Below, piece after piece: positions 21,095 through 30,362 of a DNA stretch of 64,000 nt. The stretch is from assembly GCA_963732875.1 (NCBI GenBank), contig CAVTBD010000001.1:1-64000 (forward strand). The letters are read 5' to 3'. Origin of the DNA: WHSO01 sp963732875 (GTDB taxonomy: Bacteria; Pseudomonadota; Alphaproteobacteria; SMXQ01). A model generated the notes under the pieces. The model saw nothing but the letters and a program-made list of their open reading frames with translations. It did no database searches and was not told the origin of the DNA. Position numbers and translations under genes: made by a program. How positions within the stretch are numbered: the stretch's first letter is position 1; every line of letters starts with the position of its first letter.

Positions 21095-21931
21095 TTAATT
21101 CTGTGCCGCGCCCAGCATGTTGGACAGGCTTGCGGCGGCCGTTTTCAACATCCTGACGGCGACACCGTTTTCATCAGGGTCGAACGAGTATCTGAGCCGA
21201 CCAGGGACAGGCCGTGGCAGGCGGCCGCCGGCCCCAAGACCGGTGCCACAACCGCCGAAAGCATGGGGTCGCGAAGCCCTTCCGCCCGGGCGAAGCTGGC
21301 CCGCCGTGCTCCCCGTCTTATCGTGTCGATGTCGTTTGGTCCCAATCGCTGACCACGCGGCGCGCTTTAATTCCACGCTCCGAGATCGCGATCGACGATG
21401 GATTGTGCGTCGGCTGAGCCCTGATGGGCCAGGAATATCCAACCGGTCGCCGTGGCGACCGTCGACAGATTTATGCCCTCACGAATCCGGATGGCGATAT
21501 CCAGTTGACCACGCTCTCCACGAATCACCGTTGGCCCATTCGTCCCCCACACGCACAGGATCGAAACGAGCCTCGTATCGTCGGTAAGCCTTTGCATCAC
21601 GTCCGAGGCCAGCTTGATGCTGTCGACCCGCCCGAATGCGAACAGGCCAAGCTCGAGGATCGCGGGGCCGAGATCGAATTTTCCGGACTTCTGGTCCTGC
21701 ACCAGGAAGCCGCTCTGTGCCAGCGTTCCCACATAGCGTGATGCCCGGGTCACGGACATATCGCTGAAACGTGCGACCTCCGAGATCGAGACCGGCCCCT
21801 TCATCTGCGTGAAACTGCGGAGAATGGAAAGCCCGGTGGCGAGCGTCCTGCTACCCGCCCCTCGGGGCGGCGGGAGACGGGACTCCCGGAAAAGATTTTT
21901 TCCGGCTTCCTGAGGCGCTGCGCCCTGGCAT
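21095..21931 (-). pseudogene. IclR-family transcriptional regulator, disrupted
   Basis: The helix-turn-helix (SISEVARFSDMSVTRASRY) and the first half of the effector domain are readable. An in-frame TAA at 21367-21369 then cuts the effector domain, which continues in the same frame (IDTIRRG... to AVVAPVLG). A frameshift near 21180 moves the C-terminal helix (MLKTAAASLSNMLG) to another frame. At the 5' end, ATG 21931 has an excellent GGGAGGGAG site but is in a third frame, so a further indel is likely; GTG 22005 is in the HTH frame but poorly sited. The regulator is divergent from the Rieske gene, which it presumably controlled. Confidence 0.75.
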
Positions 21932-22048
21932 TTCTCCCTCCCGATTTTACGAAGCGCGTCGGTTCGCACCGGCTCTTCACGGCACCACTGTCCCAAGCCA
22001 ACCACTGCCCCCCGTTGACTTATCCGCTTGCGCCGGACTAGAAGGATA

Positions 22049-22080
22049 TTATCAGAAATAAAAATAATTTATCAAAATAT
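22049..22080. promoter_or_regulatory. AT-rich divergent promoter with two direct repeats
   Basis: TTATCAGAAATA (22049) and TTATCAAAATAT (22069) start exactly 20 bases, two helical turns, apart in an AT-rich patch between the IclR remnant and the Rieske gene. They may be regulator sites or part of promoters. Confidence 0.4.
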
Positions 22081-22149
22081 AATAAATAAGGAGCGGCCGC
22101 GTCTCCCCCCGGGAAGCGTTCGGCCGAACGAGAAAACGAGGGCACATCC

Positions 22150-23294
22150 ATGAACGCGGCCGACGGCACAGACTTCATTCATACCGGGCCGGGAACTCTC
22201 GCGGGCCGCTACCTCCGGAGCTTTTGGCAACCGATCCTGCTGTCCGAAGAGCTCCTACCGGAACGACCGCTGCGCGTTTACGTCATGGGCGAATGGCTGA
22301 CCGCTTACCGGGGCGCGAGCGGTCGCGCCTACGTGACGGAAGACCGGTGCCCGCACCGCTCTACGCAACTGTCCCTCGGCTGGGTCGAGGGCGACAACCT
22401 CCGCTGCTTCTATCATGGCTGGATGTTCGGCCCCGAAGGGCGGTGCGTCGAACAGCCGGCCGAGGGCAACAACACCCTGAAGGACCGGATCAGAATCCTG
22501 GCCTGCCCCGTGCGTGAATACATGGGGATGGTGTTCGCCTATCTGGGGGAAGGCGAGGCCCCCGAGTTTCCGTTGCTTCACGGAAATCGACCTCGACCAG
22601 GATACGGTCTTCTTCCGGCGCCACGACGTGCCGTGCAACTACTTTCAGCGCATCGAGAACGACCTCGACGAGCTGGCACATCCACTTTGTCCATCGTGTC
22701 TCGACCAAGAAGGTTGGGCTCGACGAAATTCCGGAACTCCAGATTTCGGAGACGGAATACGGTGTCCTGCGCAAAGGTGTCCGGATCGACGAAGGCAAGA
22801 ACGTCACGCGCACCGGACATTTCCTCATGCCCAACATCCTGATGGTGGTGACGCCGGGTCGGCCCGCCCGTCCCGAATGGCAGGTCCACATTGCCTGGCG
22901 CGTGCCGGTCGACGACGAGAACATGTGGACGTTCGTCGTCACGGCCCGCAAAGGCAGGGGCGGTGGCCTGCAGCAGCGCCCGCACGTCGAACCCGACCCC
23001 ATGTACTACACCAACGAGATTCTCGCCGGGCGCATGCGGGTCCAGGACATCGACCCGGACTATCCCGCTCTGTTCAACGTGCAGGATAACGTCGCCCTCG
23101 GCGGACAGGGAGCCATCGTCGACCGCTCCCGTGAACAGCTCGGCCGATCGGACAAGGGCGTCGTCTTCATCCGGCGCATCTGGATGCGCGAGCTGCGCGC
23201 CCTGGCGGAAGGCAAGCCCATGAAGGCCTGGCGCCGCCCGCCTGAGAACATGCTGGATTACACCTCCAGGGAAATGGGACTGGCGATGTCGTGA
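22150..23294 (+). pseudogene. Rieske non-heme iron oxygenase alpha subunit, two frameshifts
   Basis: A ring-hydroxylating or O-demethylating oxygenase related to phthalate dioxygenase/VanA-type proteins. The Rieske cluster motifs CPHR and CFYHGW are in the first frame. The frame breaks at about 22580, continues one frame over as DVPCNYFQRIENDLDE, and breaks again at about 22675, after which the 2-His ligand region and the remaining protein run to 23294. Corrected, the iron motif D-x2-H-x4-H is intact (LDE-HIHFVHR). Each break is a one-base event. It is a paralogue of the gene at 24817. Either decay or sequencing errors explain it. Confidence 0.75.
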
Positions 23295-23354
23295 TCCGAC
23301 GGTACCGCACACAACAATTCAAACCATAAGACCAAAAACAGAAGGAGACTTCAG

Positions 23355-24457
23355 ATGGAGGCAAGACCTCACGTGTGGCCGTGGCCGCTCTCGCCATTGC
23401 GGTAATGATGGGCTTCGCAGGACCCGCCAGCGCCGCGGACCTGCCCAAGGCGACGCAGGACATTCTCGCACATATGAAGCTGAACGCCTCCGTGCTCGAC
23501 GGCCTTGACCGGGAACTCGCCGTTCCCGAGGCCTGGATCGACGGCGCGAAGAAGGAGGGCGTGGTTCGCATGGTCTCGACCTTCGACACCGCGCAGTACC
23601 GCAAGCTGATCCGGCCGTTTCACGAGCGCTACCCGTTCATCAAGGTCGAGTACAACCGGTCGTCCTACCAGCAGCGGGTCACCAACGTCCTCATTTCCTA
23701 CAAAGAAGGCCGCTACACGACCGACGTCGTCAGCAGCTTCGGCGGCGGCATCGCACTTTTCCGCAAGGCGAATGCCCTGGTGGACCTCAGGAACCTGCCC
23801 GGCTACCAGAACATGGACGCCAAATCGCGCAGCCCGGACGGCTTCTGGATCGGCTACCGCCGTCAGTACTTCTGCACTGCCTACAACACCAACCTGGTCA
23901 AGAAGGCCGACCTGCCGAAGAAGTGGACCGACATCCTCGACAACCCGGCGTGGCGGAACGGCAACCTCGCCGTCAACAACTTGCCCCAGGTGTGGCTACT
24001 GCCGCTGTGGGGCACGTATGGGGAAAGCTATGTCCGGGATTTCGTTTCCCGGCTGTTCGACAACGTCAAGCCGCAGGTCCGCAAGGAAGGCGCCAATGCC
24101 ATGGTGGGGCTTACCGTCGCCGGTGAATTCCACATGGCCATCCCCGCGTCGGGCGCGCGCACCTACCAGATGCTTCAGAAGGGTGCGCCCATCGGGTTCC
24201 ACTGTCCGGAACCCGTGCCCACGCTGGTGGCCGGTATGGGCATCGTGCGTGGCAACCCGCACCCCAACGCGTCACGCATACTCGTGAACTGGTTCGTGTC
24301 CAAGGAGGGCCAGGCGGCGTTCTATTCGGCGACCTTCTCGCCGCTCGCGCACAAGGACCTGCAGAGGCGCGAATCTTGCTGGCCGGACACTATGAGACCT
24401 GAGGGGGCGTCCACGCAATCTCAATCAATATTTGTATCTTTATTACCTATTATATAA
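23355..24457 (+). pseudogene. Family 1 extracellular solute-binding protein, 5' frameshift and 3' truncation
   Basis: A periplasmic receptor similar to iron(III)/putrescine-type binding proteins of ABC importers. GGAGACTTCAG precedes ATG 23355, but the secretory signal (VAVAALAIAVMMGFAGPASA) is in another frame, open from GTG 23375, so one base is missing or extra just after the start. The body looks normal up to KDLQRRE near 24378; then the family sequence stops and an unrelated tail of about 26 residues leads to TAA 24455 in an AT-rich stretch. The ABC permease and ATPase genes are absent. Confidence 0.7.
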
Positions 24458-24712
24458 TCCGCCTGGCGCAAGAGCAGCGGCGAAGGCGAGGAAAAGACTG
24501 TTTCCGTCAAGGTCGAGGCCGTCAAGAAGGGGGGCCGTGAGGTCACCTTTATGACCGCCGGCAAGAAGGGGAGCGTCGGCATCAGCGCCCGGAGCACGAA
24601 AGTCACGGTCAACGGCAAGCCCGTCCGCCGCACCTCGTTAAAGCCCGGCATGACCTGCGACGTGACCTACCACGGTAACGGTAGCCAGGCGAGCGTGATC
24701 GCCTGCAAATAG
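24458..24712 (+). pseudogene. Orphan C-terminal gene fragment
   Basis: An 84-codon open frame without a usable start near its beginning, immediately after the TAA of the solute-binding gene and in the same frame. It encodes a small beta-rich domain: GREVTFMTAGKKGSVGI, TKVTVNGKPVRRTSLKPGM, and a C-terminal pair of cysteines. I do not recognise the parent protein with certainty. It looks like the 3' end of a gene lost at a deletion or recombination join marked by the AT-rich 24410-24460 stretch. Confidence 0.5.
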
Positions 24713-24816
24713 GCGGCAACCTGTTCCCGCCGTCGCGCTATCTCGCCTATTGAGCGGGCGCGGCGGCGGAAGGATGATCCCGTCCTGACGGGTCGGCAAC
24801 ACCGAGAGATGTCACC

Positions 24817-26052
24817 ATGACCAAGGCAAATACGGATTTCGTGCATGTCGGCCCCGGCACGCCCGCGGGCCGGTGGCTGCGCCGCTTCTGGCAGCCGGTC
24901 TATGTCGCCGCACGCCTGGAACCGGGCTGGGCGAAACGCATACAGATCATGGGCGAGCACTTCACGCTCTACCGCGGCGACACAGGCACGGCGCACGTCA
25001 TCGCAGACCGTTGCCCGCACCGCAAGACGCAGCTCTCGACCGGCTGGATCGAAGGCGACGACATCCGGTGCTTCTACCACGGCTGGAAATTCGCCGGCGA
25101 TGGCAGATGCCTGGAAACGCCAATGGAGCTCGATGCGGTCAGGCAGAAGGCCTGTATCCGCTCTCATCCCGTCCGGGAATATCTCGGGCTGATCTTCGCT
25201 TATCTCGGCGAAGGGGAGCCGCCGGCATTCTCTGAGTTTCCCGAGCTCGAGGAGGACAACGGCTATCCGCTCGCGGTGACGCGCACGGAGCTGAGATACA
25301 ACTACTTCCAGCGCGTGGAAAATGACCTCGACGAGGCGCACGTGCACTTCGTGCACAAGTATTCGGCCGAGAACACGAACGAGTTCGGGACCCTGCCCGA
25401 AGGCTTCCGCGCCGAGGAAACCGACTACGGCATGCTGCGGCTGACGACACGGGACCGCAACGGCAAGAAGGACGTGCGCCGCAAGTACTTCCTCATGCCC
25501 AACGTCACGCTGACCTCGCCACCGCCGGCGACCGAGCTGGACATCTGGGCACCGCATCTCGCCTGGCGCGTGCCGATCACGGACGAACTGACCATCAGCT
25601 TCGTCGTCACCCGCAAGAAGCCGCGCCCGCCGAGCGTCGCGTCCCGGACGTACCAGCCGGCGCAGGAGATCGTCGACGCCATCCTGGACGGCCGCATGCG
25701 CATGCGGGACGTCGACCCCGACCATCCCCGCCTGTTCTTCATACAGGACACCGTCGCGTGCAGCGGCGTGGGCCGCCTGCACGAGGACCGGGAGAACGAA
25801 ATGCTGGGGCGCTCGGACGCGGCCGTGGCGCTGCTGCGCCGCATCTACGCGCGGGAAATCGAGGCCCTGCAGGAGGGCCGCCTGATCAAGCAATGGTGCC
25901 GCCCGCCCGAAAAACTGGTGGTCGGCTTCTTCCCGGCGAGCGCGACGGAATTGCCTTTTCGACTTGCCATCAGGCGCGCAAGGTCGCGCCCACGGTCTTC
26001 TCGGCGGCGGCGACGATCTTCTTCGCCACCGCCTCGATCTCGGCCTCGGTGA
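24817..26052 (+). CDS. Rieske non-heme iron oxygenase alpha subunit, 3' end runs into pheT
   Basis: Uninterrupted oxygenase: Rieske ligands C66, H68, C85, H88 and the catalytic iron motif D172-x2-H175-x4-H180. The natural family end seems near residue 375 (CRPPEKLVVGFF). After that the frame reads antisense through the last 83 bases of pheT, giving an arginine/serine-rich tail of about 35 residues. The gene probably lost its own stop at the island boundary near 25950. A ferredoxin/reductase partner is not in the window. Substrate unknown, probably an aromatic acid or ether. Confidence 0.82.
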   Translation: MTKANTDFVHVGPGTPAGRWLRRFWQPVYVAARLEPGWAKRIQIMGEHFTLYRGDTGTAHVIADRCPHRKTQLSTGWIEGDDIRCFYHGWKFAGDGRCLETPMELDAVRQKACIRSHPVREYLGLIFAYLGEGEPPAFSEFPELEEDNGYPLAVTRTELRYNYFQRVENDLDEAHVHFVHKYSAENTNEFGTLPEGFRAEETDYGMLRLTTRDRNGKKDVRRKYFLMPNVTLTSPPPATELDIWAPHLAWRVPITDELTISFVVTRKKPRPPSVASRTYQPAQEIVDAILDGRMRMRDVDPDHPRLFFIQDTVACSGVGRLHEDRENEMLGRSDAAVALLRRIYAREIEALQEGRLIKQWCRPPEKLVVGFFPASATELPFRLAIRRARSRPRSSRRRRRSSSPPPRSRPR

Positions 26053-28372
26053 GGGTCGCCTTGGCGGGCTGGAGCGTCACCGCAACCGCGAGCGACACCT
26101 TGCCGTCGGGCACGCCCTTGCCGGCGTAAACGTCGAACAGGTCGACCGCGACGATCAGCGCCTTGTCGGCGCCCCGGATCGCGCGCACCAGCGCTTCCGC
26201 CGCCACGCCCGCGTCCACCACGAAGGCGAAGTCGCGCGCGACCGACTGGAACGGCGAGGGTGCGAACGGCGGCCGGGTCTTGCCACCCTTCACCTTCGGT
26301 TCCGGAATCGCGTCCAGCATCACCTCGAAGCCGACCACCGGGCCCGTCACGTCCATCGCCGCAAGCACGCCCGGATGGATCTCGCCGAACGCCGCGAGCA
26401 CGGTCTTGGGTCCGAGCCGGAGCGTGCCCGAGCGGCCGGGGTGGTACCATTCGGGCGCTTCCGTGAAGGTCTGGAGCGAGGCCACCGGGGCGCCGCATTC
26501 GGCCAGCGCGGCGAGCGCATCGGCCTTCGCGTCGAACGCATCGACCGCGCGGCGTGGTACGGCCCAGTGGCGCGGACCGGCGGCGCCCGCGCGGATACCG
26601 CCCGCCACCAGCGCCTGACCGGCGGGGGTGGCGTCGGCATAGGCCGGGCCGACCTCGAACAGGGCCGCGTCCGGGAAGCCGCGCGCGGCATTGCGCCCGG
26701 CGGCCGCGATCAGGGCCGGCAGGGTCGAGGGCCGCATGTCTGTGAGCTCGGATGAAATCGGGTTGAGCAGCTTGAGCTCGGCCGCGCCGCCGCCGAACAG
26801 CCGGGCTGCGCGGTCATCCACGAACGAGAAGGTGACCGCCTCCAGCAGCCCGCGCGCGGCGAGCGCCCGCTTGGCGAGCGCGCGGCGGCGCTGGCGCGGG
26901 GTCTCGGCGGGCTTGGCGAGCGCCCCGGGGCGCGTGAGCGACACCGACGGAATCGAATCGTAGCCGGCGACGCGCAGCACCTCCTCCACCAAGTCGGCGG
27001 GGATCGAGACGTCGGCCCGCCACGACGGCACCCGCACGTCGAGGCCGCCCGCGCCAGGCTTCGCCTCGAAGCCGAGCGCGGTCAGGATCTCGACGATGCG
27101 CGCCTCCGGCATGTCGACGCCGCCGCGCCTGTGCACGTCGGCGGGCGCGAAGCGGATCACGGCGTCGCGCACCGGCGCGGCGCCTGCCACCACCAGCTCG
27201 GACGCCTCGCCGCCGCAAATCTCCAGTATCAGCTGCGTCGCCGCCTCGATGCCGTCCTCGGCGGACGCCGGATCGACGCCGCGCTCGAAGCGGTAGCGCG
27301 CGTCCGATTCGATGCCGAGGCGACGCCCGGTGGCGGCGATGGCGGTGGGCTCGAACCACGCGGATTCGAGCAGCACGTTGACCGTGCCCGCGGTGCAGCC
27401 CGACGATTTACCGCCCATGATGCCACCCAAGGACAGTACGCCGTCCGCGTCGGCGATCACCACGGCGCCTTCGCCAAGCTCGTAGTTGCGCCCGTCGAGG
27501 GCCGCGAGCGTCTCGCCCGCACGCGAGAACCGCACGGTGAGGTTGCCGGCGATGGTATCGGCGTCGAACACGTGGAGCGGGCGGCAGCGGTCCATCAGCA
27601 TCAGGTTGGTGATGTCCACCAGCGCCGAGATCGGGCGCAGCCCCACGTCGGTGAGCTTCTTCCGGAGCCAGTCCGGGCTCTCGCAATTCTTCACGCCCCT
27701 GATGTAGCGCCCGATGAAATGCGGGCAGGCGACGTTGCCGGCGGGGAAGTCGAGGGCAATCCCGATCGGGCTCTTGAACGTGCCCTTGATCTGAGCCGGT
27801 ATCATTGGGGCGAGCGTGCCGAGGCCGCGCGCGGCGAGGTCGCGGGCGATGCCGCGTATACCGAGGCAGTCGGCCCGGTTGGGCGTCACCGCGATGTCGA
27901 TCACCGGCTGGTCGAGGCCGAGCGCGTCCGCCGCCGGGGCACCGATGTGCGCGTCCGCCGCCAGCTCGATGATGCCGGCATGGTCGTCGCCGATCTCGAG
28001 CTCGCGCGCCGAGCACATCATCCCGGCCGATTCGACGCCGCGTATCTTGGCCTTGCCAAGCGTCACGTCGAGGCCGGGCACGTAGCTGCCGGGCGCCGCG
28101 AACACGCCCCTGAGGCCCGCGCGCGCGTTGGGCGCGCCGCACACCACCTGCACCGTCTCAGTGCCGGTGTTGACCTTGCACACCCTGAGCTTGTCGGCGT
28201 CGGGGTGCGGCCCCACCTCGACGATCTCGGCCACCGTGAAGGCGGCGAGCTTCGAGGCGCGGTCGTCGATCCCCTCCACCTCGAGGCCGAGCGCGGTGAG
28301 CGCGTTGGCGATCTCGGCGACCGAGGCCTTGGTGTCGAGGTGCTCGGCGAGCCAGGCGGGGGTGAACTTCAT
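25970..28372 (-). CDS. pheT: Phenylalanine-tRNA ligase beta subunit
   Basis: Full-length 800-residue beta subunit: tRNA-binding EMAP-like domain (residues 40-150), B3/4 editing domain, B5 domain, catalytic-like core and the C-terminal anticodon-binding FDX-ACB domain (PPFAPSPFQSVARDFAFVV). The start ATG overlaps the pheS stop (ATGA), so the pair is translationally coupled. It joins PheS as an alpha2-beta2 enzyme charging tRNA-Phe. Confidence 0.97.
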   Translation of the reverse strand: MKFTPAWLAEHLDTKASVAEIANALTALGLEVEGIDDRASKLAAFTVAEIVEVGPHPDADKLRVCKVNTGTETVQVVCGAPNARAGLRGVFAAPGSYVPGLDVTLGKAKIRGVESAGMMCSARELEIGDDHAGIIELAADAHIGAPAADALGLDQPVIDIAVTPNRADCLGIRGIARDLAARGLGTLAPMIPAQIKGTFKSPIGIALDFPAGNVACPHFIGRYIRGVKNCESPDWLRKKLTDVGLRPISALVDITNLMLMDRCRPLHVFDADTIAGNLTVRFSRAGETLAALDGRNYELGEGAVVIADADGVLSLGGIMGGKSSGCTAGTVNVLLESAWFEPTAIAATGRRLGIESDARYRFERGVDPASAEDGIEAATQLILEICGGEASELVVAGAAPVRDAVIRFAPADVHRRGGVDMPEARIVEILTALGFEAKPGAGGLDVRVPSWRADVSIPADLVEEVLRVAGYDSIPSVSLTRPGALAKPAETPRQRRRALAKRALAARGLLEAVTFSFVDDRAARLFGGGAAELKLLNPISSELTDMRPSTLPALIAAAGRNAARGFPDAALFEVGPAYADATPAGQALVAGGIRAGAAGPRHWAVPRRAVDAFDAKADALAALAECGAPVASLQTFTEAPEWYHPGRSGTLRLGPKTVLAAFGEIHPGVLAAMDVTGPVVGFEVMLDAIPEPKVKGGKTRPPFAPSPFQSVARDFAFVVDAGVAAEALVRAIRGADKALIVAVDLFDVYAGKGVPDGKVSLAVAVTLQPAKATLTEAEIEAVAKKIVAAAEKTVGATLRA

Positions 28373-29446
28373 CGCGCGAGCCCCCGGGCGAGCGACGGCT
28401 GGTCGAGGCAGGCAAAGCCGTAGTGGCGCAGCCAGCGGATGTCGGCGTCGAAGAAGGTCCGCAGGTCAGGGATGCCGTACTTGAGCATGGCGATGCGCTC
28501 GACCCCCATGCCGAAGGCGAAGCCCTGCCATTCGTCGGGGTCGAGCCCGCAATTGGCGAGCACGTTGGGATGGACCATGCCGGCGCCGAGAATCTCAAGC
28601 CAGCCTTCGCCCGCGCCGATCTTCAACTCGCCACCGCCGCGCGAGCAGCCGATGTCGACCTCGCACGACGGCTCGGTGAACGGGAAATAGCTCGGCCGGA
28701 AGCGCAGCGGCAGGTCGTCCACCTCGAAATAGGCGCGACAGAAATCCTCAAGGCAACCCTTGAGGTGGCCCATGTGGGTCGCCCTGTCGATCACCAGCCC
28801 CTCGATCTGGTGGAACATGGGCGTGTGGGTCATGTCGGAATCGCAGCGATACGTGCGCCCCGGCGCGATGATGCGGTGCGGCGCCGGCTTGGTCATCATG
28901 GTGCGGATCTGCACCGGCGAGGTATGGGTGCGCAGCAGCATCGGGCGCTCGTCGGCGGCGGGCGGCAGATAGAAGGTGTCGTGCATCTGCCGCGCGGGAT
29001 GGGCTTCCGGTATGTTGAGGGCGGTGAAGTTGTGGAAGTCGTCCTCGATGTCGGGGCCTTCCGCCACCTGGAAGCCCATGTCGCCGAAGATGGCGACGAG
29101 CTCGTCCATGGTCTGGCTGATGGGATGGAGGCGGCCGTCCGCCTCGGGCCGCGCCGGCAGGGTGACGTCGATGCGTTCCTCGGCAAGCCTTGAGTTCGAG
29201 CGCGGCACGGCCGAGCGCGGCCTTGCGCGCCTCGAGCGCGGTCGCGACCGCGTCCTTGACCGCATTGAGCGCCTGGCCCGCGTCCTTGCGTTGGTCCGCC
29301 GGCAGCGCGCCCAGCCCCTTCATGGCCTCGGTGATGGAGCCCTTGCGGCCGAGCGCGGCGACGCGGATCTCCTCCAGCGCGTCGAGGCTCTCCGCCCCGG
29401 CGACCGCCTTCAGAATCCCGGCCCTGAGGGTGTCGGCATCGGCCAT
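28369..29446 (-). CDS. pheS: Phenylalanine-tRNA ligase alpha subunit, one frameshift
   Basis: The N-terminal coiled-coil region reads from ATG 29446 (ADADTLRAGILKAVAGA) to about 29192; the catalytic class II core (GRLHPISQT, motif 2 FHQIEGLVID, motif 3 GFAFGMGVERIAML) is one frame over and ends at 28369. One added base near CTCAAGG restores the join. A cell cannot live without PheS, so this is most likely a sequence error, not a pseudogene. Corrected length is about 358-359 residues. Confidence 0.9.
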
Positions 29447-29480
29447 GATAGTACTGCGCGTCCCTGATTTCGTTTCGTTT

Positions 29481-29516
29481 TTAATAAGACAAAAGGGGCT
29501 GTCGAGACAGCCCCTT
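29481..29516 (-). terminator. Rho-independent terminator of pheST-side/rplT boundary
   Basis: A perfect 11-bp stem (AAGGGGCTGTC/GACAGCCCCTT, 29493-29516) is followed on the minus strand by TTTTGTCTTATT. It ends the rpmI-rplT transcript before pheS. Confidence 0.85.
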
Positions 29517-29556
29517 CGTCACTTGAACTTTATATTGGCCGGCGTGGGCTGATCGC

Positions 29557-29919
29557 TTACGCGGCCTGAAGCGCCGCGCGGGCCTGTTCCACGATGGCCG
29601 TAAACGCCGCCGGATCGCGCGCGGCGATGTCGGCGAGCACCTTGCGGTCGAGCTCGATGCCCGAACGCTTGATGCCGTTCATCAGCTCCGAATAGGTGAG
29701 CCCGTTCTCGCGCGCGCCGGCATTGATGCGGCGGATCCACAGCGAGCGGAACTCGCGCTTCTTGGCCTTGCGGTCGCGGTAGGCGTAGCGCAGGCCCTTC
29801 TCGACCTTCTCGATGGCGATACGATAGCAGTCGCTGGCGCGACCGCGGTAGCCGGAGGCGAGATCGAGGATCTTCTTGTGGCGGGCGTGTGTGGTGACGC
29901 CCCTCTTGACGCGTGCCAT
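29557..29919 (-). CDS. rplT: 50S ribosomal protein L20
   Basis: A 120-residue, very basic protein with the L20 pattern: extended N-terminal tail (ARVKRGVTTHARHKKIL), then RIAIEKVEKGLRYAYRDRK and the globular C-terminal domain (IRRINAGARENGLTYSELM). It binds 23S rRNA early in assembly and in many bacteria represses its own operon. It lies 11 bases after rpmI. Confidence 0.97.
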   Translation of the reverse strand: MARVKRGVTTHARHKKILDLASGYRGRASDCYRIAIEKVEKGLRYAYRDRKAKKREFRSLWIRRINAGARENGLTYSELMNGIKRSGIELDRKVLADIAARDPAAFTAIVEQARAALQAA

Positions 29920-29930
29920 GGGTCTCTTCC

Positions 29931-30128
29931 TTAGGCGTAGGGGAGGAACTGCTTGATGATGTTGGCGTCGCCCTTGGCCAGGATGAAGGTGCCGCGTGCG
30001 GTACGCTTCATCTTCTGGGAGCGCTTGCGCAGGTTGTGGCGCTTGTAGGCCACGTTGCCGCGCACCTTGCCGGTGCCGGTGGTGCGGAAGCGCTTCTTGG
30101 CGCCGCTCTTGGACTTCAGCTTCGGCAT
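29931..30128 (-). CDS. rpmI: 50S ribosomal protein L35
   Basis: Complete 65-residue L35: PKLKSKSGAKKRFRTTGTGK followed by a basic helical region and the ILAKGDANIIKQFLPYA end. It is the first gene of the rpmI-rplT unit. infC, its partner in many bacteria, lies 7 kb away in this genome. Confidence 0.97.
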   Translation of the reverse strand: MPKLKSKSGAKKRFRTTGTGKVRGNVAYKRHNLRKRSQKMKRTARGTFILAKGDANIIKQFLPYA

Positions 30129-30362
30129 TGCCGGGAATCCTCGGGATTACGGTCGAAATACGGCCCGCCACCGGCCGGCCCCATGGCCGCCGGGCGGAGC
30201 GCAGGGTTATAGCGGGGACCGCCCCGGAATGCAAGGCCCCCCGGGCTGCCCAGGGCCACCCCGGGACGGCCGGGCCCCGGAATCCGCCGCCAAGGCTGTC
30301 CCGGCTCTCGACCCCGAATACATCTTGCGCTACAAGAACTTAGGAATCCTCGGGAATCCCGC

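Noticed and set aside
24667..25893. A 408-codon minus-strand frame opposite the Rieske gene
   Set aside because: The plus strand has a clear Rieske protein with all metal ligands; the antisense frame shows no family.
30240..30362. A fluoride riboswitch before the ClC gene
   Set aside because: The characteristic conserved core bases and pseudoknot arrangement could not be found.
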